NCBI GenBank assembly: GCA_021806235.1
Contig: JAJZXU010000018.1
Coordinates: forward strand, 1-64,000
DNA length: 64,000 nt
Reading direction: 5' to 3'
Origin: Thermoplasmata archaeon
Lineage (GTDB): Archaea > Thermoplasmatota > Thermoplasmata > Thermoplasmatales > Thermoplasmataceae
Part shown: positions 35,232 to 43,681 of the stretch, one piece after another
Position numbering within the stretch: the first letter of the stretch is position 1
Layout: each line of letters opens with the position of its first letter
Program-made: the position numbers and the translations under genes
The notes under the pieces: generated by a model
What the model was told of the DNA's origin: nothing
The model's database searches: none
Seen by the model: the letters and a program-made list of their open reading frames with translations, nothing else

Positions 35232-36653
35232 CTATTTAAAATCCTTTAATATAGTCGTTTTTGAGTGCAGATCAAACAGTGTCATTATTGATGGATTGGG
35301 TGAAAAATTCATCATTTTTTGATAATCAGTCTGTGATTGCCATGTTGATGCATTTATATACCTTATACCCTTATAATTCCCCTGGGAAAATGAATGTATA
35401 TGTCCTGTAATAAATATATCAGGCACATCCTCTATTACATGATAATCCCTTTTATACGGTATAATTGGAGTTTTCCCACCATAAACCGGTGCCAGATGCC
35501 TTCTCTTTAATAGTTCCTCTATTGCGGATCCAACACTTGCATAACTCGCTCCTGGAACCAGTTCAATCATATCATTCAGTGACATGCCGTGGTAAATTAA
35601 AACATTTTTATCCTCCAGCCTTAAATTATATGGGTTCGGCAGCAGTGTTACATTACTATTAAAAAAATCCTTAATTTTGCTTGAGAATAACGGTTGTGGC
35701 TCTGCAAGCCTTACTATATCATGGTTTCCGGGCATTATAAAAATGTTTATATCTTCAGGTATTTGGTTTACATAATCTGCCAGTGTTTCGTATTGCTTAT
35801 AGGGATTTAACACTGCAAGATCATTTTCCTGCCCTGGATATACGCCTATGCCATCCACTACATCACCGCTCAGTATCAGGTACTTTAATGATTCTGCTTC
35901 TTCATTTGAACTTTTAATCCATGAGATCATTTTATTAAAATCATCCTTTCTGAAGGTTTTACTGCCAACATGTATATCAGACAGGGATGCAACATAAACC
36001 GGTGGTTTTTTCTCCTCATCAATCATTTTATACGGTATATCGGGCCTTATAATTTCATCCGCAAAAATTACTGGATCTTTACCGGAATTGCTTATTGAAC
36101 CAATTACACCGATAACCTCGTCCTCCAGAATTAATTCGTTATTAAGCCCCTTATTTTTCAGTAAAAATACATTTATATTATCATCCAGGTCCTCCAGTAA
36201 CACTCTTTTATGCCCGTTTTTTGTGTTGCTTATTTCTGATACCATGCCAACTATTTTTACCTTGCCAGATGCTTTCTTTGCAGTTTTTATTGCGTATGTT
36301 CCCCTCATTTCAGATGACTGTATAACCATTTTACTTAATCTTTCATATCTGTCAACAAACATTTCCCTGAAATCTTCAACAGAACTGTGTGCCTTAATAT
36401 CCGGTATATAAACCTCAAAATTCATTTTTTTTCTTTCCGGTTTTTTTATAAGTTTTTTCACGTCATTTTCCGTTAAATAGCCGGAACTCAGAACATCCGG
36501 TGAGGCTATTTCATTTAAAAATTGACCCATGCTATTGTTTAAAATTATATCCAGTGCACCTGGAGAAACAAGAATACCATGGCCCTGAAAGTATTCAAGT
36601 ATTTTTCTTCTATCTTCAAAGAGTTCCATTAAAACGTTAATACAAACTTGCAT
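35232..36653 (-). CDS. polB: DNA polymerase D small subunit (DP1), exonuclease
   Basis: 473 residues from the ATG at 36653, which lies about 30 bases after AAATATTTATA; the ATG at 36629 ('MELFEDRRK') is an alternative. It is the 3'-5' proofreading subunit of the Euryarchaeota-specific replicative polymerase. An N-terminal helical part is followed by an OB fold ('GKVKIVGMVSEISNT') and the phosphoesterase domain with intact metal motifs: 'SDIHVGSKTF', 'LSGDVVDGIG', 'MPGNHDIVR', 'YHGMSL' and 'ITGHIHSF'. The large subunit DP2 is not in this window. Confidence 0.95.
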   Translation of the reverse strand: MQVCINVLMELFEDRRKILEYFQGHGILVSPGALDIILNNSMGQFLNEIASPDVLSSGYLTENDVKKLIKKPERKKMNFEVYIPDIKAHSSVEDFREMFVDRYERLSKMVIQSSEMRGTYAIKTAKKASGKVKIVGMVSEISNTKNGHKRVLLEDLDDNINVFLLKNKGLNNELILEDEVIGVIGSISNSGKDPVIFADEIIRPDIPYKMIDEEKKPPVYVASLSDIHVGSKTFRKDDFNKMISWIKSSNEEAESLKYLILSGDVVDGIGVYPGQENDLAVLNPYKQYETLADYVNQIPEDINIFIMPGNHDIVRLAEPQPLFSSKIKDFFNSNVTLLPNPYNLRLEDKNVLIYHGMSLNDMIELVPGASYASVGSAIEELLKRRHLAPVYGGKTPIIPYKRDYHVIEDVPDIFITGHIHSFSQGNYKGIRYINASTWQSQTDYQKMMNFSPNPSIMTLFDLHSKTTILKDFK

Positions 36654-36708
36654 TAATTTTTATTGTTAATGATTATGGAATATAAATATTTAACTTGCCA
36701 TAAAAAAT

Positions 36709-36717
36709 CTTATATAC
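36709..36717 (+). promoter_or_regulatory. TATA box of guaB
   Basis: CTTATATAC, about 25 bases before the ATG at 36737; it favours that ATG over the one at 36722. Confidence 0.45.
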
Positions 36718-36736
36718 ATTTATGTACTCTTTCACA

Positions 36737-38194
36737 ATGTTTAAAGAGAAGTTTAAAGCTGTAAATGATGGCTATACATTTGATGATGTTTTATTAAAAC
36801 CATTAAAATCCTCTATAGAGCCAAAAAATGCTGATGTCTCAAGTTATTTTTCAAAACACATTAAGATAAATATTCCAGTTATAAGTTCTCCAATGGATAC
36901 CGTTACCGAGGATAAAATGGCAATAGCAATGGCAAGATATGGTGCACTTGGTGTATTGCATAGAAATATGTCTGCAAATGAGCAGGCAGAAATGGTGAAA
37001 AAGGTAAAAAAAGAGGAGAGCATAATAATAAGAGATGTTTTTTCAATAGACCCGGAAACACCGATAAATGTCGCAAGAACCATAATGCTAACAAAAAATA
37101 TTGCAGGGTTGCCAGTAGTTGAATCTGGCAGGTTAATAGGAATTTTAACAAAAAGGGATCTGGAATTTTCAGAGTCTAATGGTAAGATAAAGGATATAAT
37201 GACGAAGGACGTTATAACAGCAGATGTAAATGTGTCAATTGAAGATGCCAAATACATTTTATACAAAAACAGGGTTGAGAAACTGCCATTGGTAGATAAA
37301 AATGGCAAATTGATGGGATTAATAACAGCAAAGGATATAAAAACCAGAGAAAAATTCCCAAATGCAACCAGAGATAAAGAGGGACAGTTGATGGTAGGTG
37401 CCGCTATCGGTGCATATGACCTCGATAGGGCAATAAATCTTGAAAAAGCAGGTTCAGATTTTGTTGTTGTAGATACTGCACATGCCCATAATGAAAATGT
37501 ATTATCATCATTGAAGAAAATAAGGAAGAATATTGATATAGATATTATAGCCGGAAATATTGCAACTGCAGAAGCGGCTGAGGATTTAATATCAATGGGT
37601 GTTGATGGATTAAGGGTTGGCATAGGTCCGGGGTCCATATGCACCACCAGAATAGTAGCCGGTGTCGGTGTGCCACAGTTAACGGCAATTTCTGATGTTG
37701 CTGATGTAGCCAGAGGTAATAATATACCGGTTATAGCCGATGGTGGCATCAGGTACTCCGGTGATATGGTGAAAGCATTTGCAGCCGGTGCTTCAACGGT
37801 TATGTTGGGATCATTACTGGCCGGTACAGAGGAAAGCCCCGGAACAGAAATAATAATAAATGGCAGGAAATATAAATCATACAGGGGCATGGGTTCACTG
37901 GGTGCCATAATTGCAGGAAAATCAGATAGATATGGCAAACTCGGTACAGATGAATTCATAGCAGAGGGTGTTGAGGGTTCAGTTCCATACCGTGGAAGAG
38001 TTTCAGAGAATCTGTTCCAGTTTGTTGGAGGCATAAAAACAGGTATGGGGTATCTTGGAGCCACAAAAATAGATGATTTAAAAGAGAAGGCCATATTTAT
38101 AAAAATATCGAACAATGGGTTAAAGGAAAGCCATCCACATGACATAAGAATAGTTTCTGAACCACCAAATTACCAAAATTCAAATATATATTAA
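36737..38194 (+). CDS. guaB: inosine-5'-monophosphate dehydrogenase
   Basis: 485 residues. It oxidises IMP to XMP, the committed step to GTP, feeding the GMP synthase found at 47003. TIM barrel with an inserted pair of CBS domains (about 95-205; 'DVFSIDPETPINVARTIM', 'IMTKDVITADVNVSIEDAK'). Catalytic loop 'GPGSICTTRIVAGVG' holds the active Cys (near 300), and 'MGSLGAI...RYG' plus 'EGVEGSVPYRG' complete the site. Confidence 0.97.
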   Translation: MFKEKFKAVNDGYTFDDVLLKPLKSSIEPKNADVSSYFSKHIKINIPVISSPMDTVTEDKMAIAMARYGALGVLHRNMSANEQAEMVKKVKKEESIIIRDVFSIDPETPINVARTIMLTKNIAGLPVVESGRLIGILTKRDLEFSESNGKIKDIMTKDVITADVNVSIEDAKYILYKNRVEKLPLVDKNGKLMGLITAKDIKTREKFPNATRDKEGQLMVGAAIGAYDLDRAINLEKAGSDFVVVDTAHAHNENVLSSLKKIRKNIDIDIIAGNIATAEAAEDLISMGVDGLRVGIGPGSICTTRIVAGVGVPQLTAISDVADVARGNNIPVIADGGIRYSGDMVKAFAAGASTVMLGSLLAGTEESPGTEIIINGRKYKSYRGMGSLGAIIAGKSDRYGKLGTDEFIAEGVEGSVPYRGRVSENLFQFVGGIKTGMGYLGATKIDDLKEKAIFIKISNNGLKESHPHDIRIVSEPPNYQNSNIY

Positions 38195-38229
38195 AAAAAT
38201 ATAAATAAAATAAAAAATTTTCATATTAT

Positions 38230-38475
38230 ATGGATAAAAATGATATAATAAAAATTTTAAAAGATAACGAGTTAACGGAGGAGGAGATAATAAACAGGAT
38301 AATCGGTGCCACGGATATATATGATAAAAGCAGGGAGGGTTATTTAAAACTCGGGGCACAGATCCTGATGGAAAATAAGATAGAATTTATATTGAACAGC
38401 CTTTTAAAAAGTAACATTGTAGGAATAAAACAGAAGGGCGATTTAATGGAAAAGGAATATTATTATTTGAAATAA
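38230..38475 (+). CDS. small protein, probable winged-helix
   Basis: 81 residues. 'IIKILKDNELTEEEIINRII' could be the first helices and 'IVGIKQKGDLMEKEYYYL' the wing of a winged-helix domain, which would suit a small regulator. This is inference from pattern only. It follows guaB by 35 bases on the same strand and ATATTATATG lies just before its ATG. Confidence 0.6.
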   Translation: MDKNDIIKILKDNELTEEEIINRIIGATDIYDKSREGYLKLGAQILMENKIEFILNSLLKSNIVGIKQKGDLMEKEYYYLK

Positions 38476-38544
38476 CCTTTAGAACCAATATTAAATATGT
38501 TCTATGAGCATAAAGTTTAAATAGAAAAATTTGTTTTATCACTC

Positions 38545-39414
38545 ATGAATAAAAAGATAATAGGCGGCATAGTTTTAATAATATTAATTGGACTTGCAGT
38601 AGCACCTGTTTCATCAGCTTCTACCGTTACGGTACACCTTGATAAAAAAACAAATTCCGGGAACGTTACTTATGCAACAGATTCATACATAGTTTTTGAG
38701 AAGAATGCAAGCAGTAGCAATAAGAATATGACAAATAGTACATTTAACTATCTAAGGTCCATGTTTCAGAACGTAAGCTTTAGGCAATCACTGATGCTGA
38801 ACTCTTCACATGATGCAAATAGATATAAGGAAATGAGAGATATTATAGCACAGAATTCATCAGCTAATATAACAAATATTAATGTATCCATTGAAATGAA
38901 ATATGTTAATGTCAGTTCAAATAAATTTATCCTGTACTATAATTCAACCCTGCATTTTAATATAACAAACATATTCCATGGAAATCAGGCAAATATGAGC
39001 TGGAGAGGATTTAACATGAATAAAAATATGTCTGAAACCGGTAGTTCCAGCTATCATAACTTATACACATCACATTTCAACAATATGAACTACTCTGTAT
39101 TTGAAAAATCATTGAGTACATGGCACAGGTCATATAATTCATCAGCAAACAATACAATGTTTTCATATGATGCTGGAGATACTATGAACACATATATGAA
39201 TAACACCGTACCCGGGGTAAACGTGCATTACGTCTCAGATCCATCATACACAATAATCGTACCGGGACATGCATACGCAAACAGTAATTCTATAATTCTT
39301 GGTAACCAGCCAGGTGTGGTAAATAACAGCTTATACATTGTTGCAGGTGTAGCAGCAGTAGTAATAGTATCACTTGCAGGAATAGCAATAACAAGAAGGA
39401 AAAATAGGAACTAA
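38545..39414 (+). CDS. secreted, C-terminally anchored Asn/Ser-rich protein
   Basis: 289 residues. A signal peptide ('KIIGGIVLIILIGLAVAPVS', 4-23) is followed by about 230 residues rich in Asn and Ser with more than ten N-x-S/T sites, so a heavily glycosylated surface protein is likely. A C-terminal membrane segment ('GVAAVVIVSLAGIAI') precedes RRKNRN. Thermoplasmatales have no rigid wall and rely on such glycoproteins. No known family recognised. Confidence 0.75.
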   Translation: MNKKIIGGIVLIILIGLAVAPVSSASTVTVHLDKKTNSGNVTYATDSYIVFEKNASSSNKNMTNSTFNYLRSMFQNVSFRQSLMLNSSHDANRYKEMRDIIAQNSSANITNINVSIEMKYVNVSSNKFILYYNSTLHFNITNIFHGNQANMSWRGFNMNKNMSETGSSSYHNLYTSHFNNMNYSVFEKSLSTWHRSYNSSANNTMFSYDAGDTMNTYMNNTVPGVNVHYVSDPSYTIIVPGHAYANSNSIILGNQPGVVNNSLYIVAGVAAVVIVSLAGIAITRRKNRN

Positions 39415-39466
39415 ATATTTTTTATATTTTTAATTTATTTATTATATCAGTTTATAATCTACTTTT

Positions 39467-40711
39467 ATGAATGAAAGTTTAATAGGTATCACCGGTTATT
39501 CATCTAAATCCTCTGGTTTTAATGGAAAAATAAAGTATGACCCGGAAAGTTTTATAGTAAATGAAATACCGCTGGATATAAAAAGAAATGAGAATGGTAA
39601 ATATCATATTCTGCAAGTTAAATTATATAACTGGGATACAAATAAATTTTTAATGTACCTGGCAGATGAATTAAAAATAAGCAAAAAAAGAATTACTTAC
39701 GCAGGTACAAAGGATAAAACCGGTATAACAACACAGTATTTCTGTGTAAATTTACCATATAATTCCAGTATAAGTTCATTAAATATTAAGGATGCAGAGT
39801 TAATTGAATCATTTAAATCAAATAATATAATAAAACTCGGAGATTTAAGGGGAAACGAATTTATAATAAAAATTCTCTCAAATGAAGATAACAGCGATAA
39901 AATACTGGATATATATGATGAAGTTGTAAATAATGGGGGTTTCCCAAATTTCTATGGTTACCAGAGATTTGGAAATATTAGGATAAATACCCATAAAATA
40001 GGGAAATTAATACTAAAAAGCAGGTATGAAGATGCTGTTAAACTGTATTTATATGACCCTGAATATGACCATGAAGATTATAGAATTAATTTCAATGAAA
40101 CGGGGGACGCAAAAAGGGCTTTGAATGAATTCCCCCGGCATTTATCATTCGAAAGGTCTTTACTGGGCTATATATCTGAAAATAATACCTATGAGAAGGC
40201 ATTTAACGTTTTCCCCAAAAATTTATCAATGCTATTTATACATGCTTACCAGTCGTATTTATTCAATAAAATTTTATCTGAAAGAATGAAAATTACGGGC
40301 AATTTATATGAGGTACTGGAGGGGGATTTATTGTACAGTATCGATAATTACTTTAATCCTGATAAAAGGGAAATCATACATGCAAATAAATACAATTTAG
40401 AAAAATTGAATAAATTATCAGTGGAAAACAAAATAAGGACTATTATTCCTTTAATTGGCTATAATACGGAATTATCTTCAGGGATAGATGGAGAAATAGA
40501 AAACAAAATACTAAATGAAGAAAATGTAAATATAAATGATTTCAATATTAAAAATAATAGGGATTTAAGCTCATCCGGTGATTATAGAATTATATCTATA
40601 ATACCGTATGATTTTAAAATGATAGATAAAAATAAAATAAGTTTTATTCTCGGTAAGGGCGTTTATGCAACGTCCTTTATACGAGAATTTTTAAAAAATG
40701 ACCTTATATAA
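39467..40711 (+). CDS. truD: tRNA pseudouridine(13) synthase
   Basis: 414 residues. It makes pseudouridine 13 in tRNA. The catalytic 'YAGTKDKTGITTQ' motif with its Asp is near 84, and 'NFYGYQRFGNIR' near 165, both diagnostic of TruD; 'HAYQSYLFNKIL' lies near 262. The insert domain is shorter in similarity, as usual in archaea. Its last eight bases overlap the convergent tbp gene. Confidence 0.95.
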   Translation: MNESLIGITGYSSKSSGFNGKIKYDPESFIVNEIPLDIKRNENGKYHILQVKLYNWDTNKFLMYLADELKISKKRITYAGTKDKTGITTQYFCVNLPYNSSISSLNIKDAELIESFKSNNIIKLGDLRGNEFIIKILSNEDNSDKILDIYDEVVNNGGFPNFYGYQRFGNIRINTHKIGKLILKSRYEDAVKLYLYDPEYDHEDYRINFNETGDAKRALNEFPRHLSFERSLLGYISENNTYEKAFNVFPKNLSMLFIHAYQSYLFNKILSERMKITGNLYEVLEGDLLYSIDNYFNPDKREIIHANKYNLEKLNKLSVENKIRTIIPLIGYNTELSSGIDGEIENKILNEENVNINDFNIKNNRDLSSSGDYRIISIIPYDFKMIDKNKISFILGKGVYATSFIREFLKNDLI

Positions 40712-41258
40712 GGCCGACTTTCTGCAATTCCTTTTTAACCTTGATTACTGCCTGTTCTATTTCACTTTCTTCCTTGGCACCGGTACATACAACTTTGCCC
40801 GAACCAAATAATAGCAATACAACTTTCGGCTCTTCCACCCTGTAAACCAGTCCCGGAAATTGTTCGGGTTCATATTCAACGTTTTCAAGACCCAGCGACA
40901 TTGCAATATCGGTTAAATTTAGGTCTGATTCAAGGTCATATACAGCAACTATATTCTGAACTATTATATCCGGGTTATCCGTTACTTCAATATTTGCCTT
41001 TTTCATCTTATCTATTATAATATCTATTGTTTTTTTAACATTTTCAAGATTTTTTGCCCCTGTGCAGTTGACTTTACCGCTTCTGAAAATTAAAACTGCT
41101 GTTTTTGGGTCCTTTAATCTATAAATCAAACCAGGGAATTGTTCGGGTTCATATTCCGATCCTTCGAGTGCCAGAGCAATTTTGCTTAAATCCAGATGTT
41201 CAGCTAATGAAGTTGATGCCACTATATTTTCTATTGTTATTTTTTCCATTTCACTCAT
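40704..41258 (-). CDS. tbp: TATA-binding protein
   Basis: 184 residues from the ATG at 41258. The two direct repeats of the saddle are obvious: 'EYEPEQFPGLIYRLKDP' and 'EYEPEQFPGLVYRVEEP', each followed by '(F/G)SGKV.CTGAK'. It recognises the TATA boxes noted before many genes in this window. The upstream 42 codons of open frame are promoter sequence, including the palindromic TATA box at 41271. Acidic tail absent. Confidence 0.97.
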   Translation of the reverse strand: MSEMEKITIENIVASTSLAEHLDLSKIALALEGSEYEPEQFPGLIYRLKDPKTAVLIFRSGKVNCTGAKNLENVKKTIDIIIDKMKKANIEVTDNPDIIVQNIVAVYDLESDLNLTDIAMSLGLENVEYEPEQFPGLVYRVEEPKVVLLLFGSGKVVCTGAKEESEIEQAVIKVKKELQKVGLI

Positions 41259-41270
41259 ATATATCACTCT

Positions 41271-41284
41271 CTTTATATATAAAG
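41271..41284 (-). promoter_or_regulatory. palindromic TATA box of tbp
   Basis: CTTTATATATAAAG, a perfect 14-base palindrome 13 bases before the tbp ATG. It is close to an ideal TBP site and symmetric, so TBP could bind in either direction. Confidence 0.6.
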
Positions 41285-41399
41285 GGTATATAAAGGTTTT
41301 AATTTTTTTAAAAATTAATGTAAAGGTAATTGAAAATAATATAAAAATAATTTGACCAATTTGCGGATACAAAAATAATGTCACTTAGGGGTAAACAGC

Positions 41400-41632
41400 A
41401 TGGAAAAATATGTATTAAATAAGAAACAGATTATACTTTTTCTGGTTTCACTTGTAGCATCCACCATAGCATTTCTAATTATTGATGTATATACTGTTTT
41501 ACATTATTATAATGATTCTGTTTCCTGACCGGACTTCAGTATTATCTGTTTTACGCAATTCCCTACTTACTTATTTTAGTTATTCTCCTTATTATTACAA
41601 TTCTTAAAATAAATTATAATATAATAAATTAA
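41400..41632 (+). pseudogene. small two-segment membrane protein, frameshifted
   Basis: The ATG at 41400 opens 'MEKYVLNKKQIILFLVSLVA' and continues to a stop at 41528 (42 residues). One base earlier in frame, the sequence continues as 'FLTGLQYYLFYAIPYLLILV' and 'ILLIITILKINYNIIN', ending at 41632. Adding one T to the run near 41522 would join them into a protein of about 77 residues with two membrane segments. It ends overlapping the convergent DUF59 gene. Either a fresh frameshift or a sequencing error. Confidence 0.5.
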
Positions 41633-41928
41633 TACATGTTTAACTGTTCCCTGGCATAATCCGTCATCATATCCGGATTCCATTGTGGATCCCATACCAG
41701 TTCAATATCTGCTGCCTCAACATCTGCCAGATTCTCAACCTCTTTCTGTGCTTCGGATAAAATCCATGGTGTCACCGGGCATGTTGGTGCCGTCATGGTC
41801 ATTTTTATGTATACCCTGTTATCGGTTATTTGAACATCATAAACCAAGCCTAAATTAACAACATCCATGCCTATTTCTGGATCGGATACGTTTTTTAATA
41901 CCTCTAAAACTTCTTCTTTTGTTACCAT
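41629..41928 (-). CDS. DUF59/MIP18 family protein (Fe-S cluster assembly, SufT/PaaD-like)
   Basis: 99 residues. 'VSDPEIGMDVVNLGLVYDV' and 'MTMTAPTCPVTPWILSEAQ' with the conserved Cys near 50 are the family hallmarks. Archaeal members assist in maturation of iron-sulfur proteins, often with ApbC/Mrp. The C-terminal 'VWDPQWNPDMMTDYAREQL' is typical. The gene stands alone here. Confidence 0.93.
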   Translation of the reverse strand: MVTKEEVLEVLKNVSDPEIGMDVVNLGLVYDVQITDNRVYIKMTMTAPTCPVTPWILSEAQKEVENLADVEAADIELVWDPQWNPDMMTDYAREQLNMY

Positions 41929-41985
41929 GATTAAATTAATAATAATTGGTTATTTAAACATTATTAATATATTCTATAATTTATT

Positions 41986-42521
41986 TTATTGTGTATTAAA
42001 TGTACCTTCTGCTGGGTTTTTAGGCTCTTTTTTCTTCAGTACAAGACCTACAATAAGCATTATAAAGCCTATAAAAGCTGCCATAGCCCCTATTATGATT
42101 AGTGATCCACCGAGTTGCAGTGTTGTTAATGGTGCATATTCATATCCAATTGCCGGTGTAGAGTTATTAAATGCAACAAATACATATTTACCTGCAGCCA
42201 GGCCTGTATATACTTCGGCACCGGATGCCGATGATGTCGGTTTTATTGGGTAATGTTCCAGACTGGCATTGCTATTTACCTTTGATAGACCAGATGCCTT
42301 TATTAACCCTTCATGTGTAGAATTTGATGTCACTATTAATTCATATCATGAGGACATGGTCATATTGTTGGTTATATATTCCGTTTTGCTCGATGGATCT
42401 GATTTTACCGCTGTGTGTAAATTATGGCTTAATATACTGGTAGCCTCATAATATCCACCTACAGCCATTGCAATGCCTATTATAAGCACAACCAGGCCTA
42501 CAAGAGCTATTTTTTTCTCAT
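41986..42521 (-). pseudogene. broken paralogue of the 34278 membrane protein
   Basis: Same layout as 34278-34805: anchor 'KKIALVGLVVLIIGIAMAVG', external Ser/Asn-rich domain, second segment 'GGSLIIIGAMAAFIGFIMLI' and a charged tail. It has two lesions. The ATG at 42521 is out of frame by one base in a run of seven A (eight A would give 'MRKKIALVG'). An in-frame TGA at 42346-42348 falls where the paralogue has the Gly of 'TPGYYIIIEG'. A copy of the MITE inverted-repeat end lies just upstream (42587). Confidence 0.75.
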
Positions 42522-42586
42522 TATTAAAACCTATTAATACTATGTAAATTCTATACTTAAATATTTTTGCATTTATATTATTACTT

Positions 42587-42600
42587 ATCATTAACCGTTA
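42587..42600. repeat. single copy of the MITE end sequence
   Basis: ATCATTAACCGTTA, identical to both ends of the element at 50239-50408, followed by a short further match (GGATTT versus GATTTTTT). No partner end is visible nearby, so this may be a solo remnant. Confidence 0.45.
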
Positions 42601-42678
42601 GGATTTCACAGTTCGTGTGTATTTAATACCATAATAAGTACAATGATTGAAATAATAAAGATGATATAAAATTAGAAC

Positions 42679-43647
42679 TTAATATTCATTATATATATCT
42701 GGCCTTAGCCTTATTACAAATGCATTTCTGATTGACTCATATATTAGATCATACCTTTTAATTCTATTATCTGAAATTAAACCTGTTATGCCCTCTCTTT
42801 TCCCTATGTTTTTAATGCCATATAATTTTTCAATATATTCACTTACATAACCACCGGATTTAATAAAATCAATAATATTATCAGGAATTTCAAATCCAGA
42901 GCTAACGCCTGTTGTTACCTTACTGTATTTATCTATTACAGTACAGTAGTGAAAATCATAATAGACATTATTTATTTTATTATAAATTAATCCTGATTCG
43001 ACTCCAATGGAATAATCATTATCCTTTAATCCGTATAGAGCCCTCTGTGTGGCAAATTTTGCTGTATCGCTGCCGAATGGCTGTTCCGAATCCGTTTTAT
43101 AATCAGAATTCCTTATTACTGTATAGTTTTTCATGTAACTTTTAAGAATATTATTCAGTGCACCTATTTTCAAATTATTATTCGTTGATATACTTATTTT
43201 TATTTTTGTTTTTCTTTTTCCGGATTTTGTTATTTCCTTATTTATCACCCTTGTTGAACTTATTGGGAATAGATCTTCCGCAAGAACAAACGGGATTTCT
43301 ATTATTTTTAAAGGTTTTTTATTCAATTTTAATCTTTCACTGTTTATTTTTAATGCATTTTTATATGTTTCCGGGGAAACAACAAGATTTGCATCCCCAA
43401 CATCAAGTGTATTGCCATATGAGGAGTCCAGTGGGTGTATTTCAAAATCATCGGTAAATTTTCTCATAAAATTTTCTACTGTATTTTTTCTTTTTTCATA
43501 ATTTCTTTTTATATCTTTGTTTGAACTAACATATTTATCCGATGTTATGCCGATTATTACATGGTCATTCGTTTCATATGCTGCTTTTAATAGTTTTTCA
43601 TGACCCTTATGTAAACAGTTAAATGTACCGCCAACAAGTGTTACCAT
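42679..43647 (-). CDS. fusion of phosphopantetheine adenylyltransferase and inosine/xanthosine triphosphatase
   Basis: 322 residues in two domains. Residues 1-150 are archaeal CoaD: 'LVGGTFNCLHKGHEKLL' with the nucleotidyl-transfer HxGH motif at 13-16 and 'PISSTRVINKEI' (near 129). Residues about 155-322 are a DUF84/YjjX-type NTPase ('GSDTAKFATQRA', 'SIGVESGLIYN') that hydrolyses ITP/XTP. CoaD makes dephospho-CoA; the second part cleans the nucleotide pool. The fusion is seen in Thermoplasmatales. Confidence 0.93.
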   Translation of the reverse strand: MVTLVGGTFNCLHKGHEKLLKAAYETNDHVIIGITSDKYVSSNKDIKRNYEKRKNTVENFMRKFTDDFEIHPLDSSYGNTLDVGDANLVVSPETYKNALKINSERLKLNKKPLKIIEIPFVLAEDLFPISSTRVINKEITKSGKRKTKIKISISTNNNLKIGALNNILKSYMKNYTVIRNSDYKTDSEQPFGSDTAKFATQRALYGLKDNDYSIGVESGLIYNKINNVYYDFHYCTVIDKYSKVTTGVSSGFEIPDNIIDFIKSGGYVSEYIEKLYGIKNIGKREGITGLISDNRIKRYDLIYESIRNAFVIRLRPDIYNEY

Positions 43648-43681
43648 TGAAAGTAAATTATTAATTATTATAAAATATTAT

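Noticed and set aside
149-42348. In-frame TGA codons in two genes (149-151 and 42346-42348) as possible recoding
   Set aside because: One replaces a Trp codon and the other a Gly codon, each gene has further damage, and other genes end normally at TGA. Mutation explains both better than readthrough.
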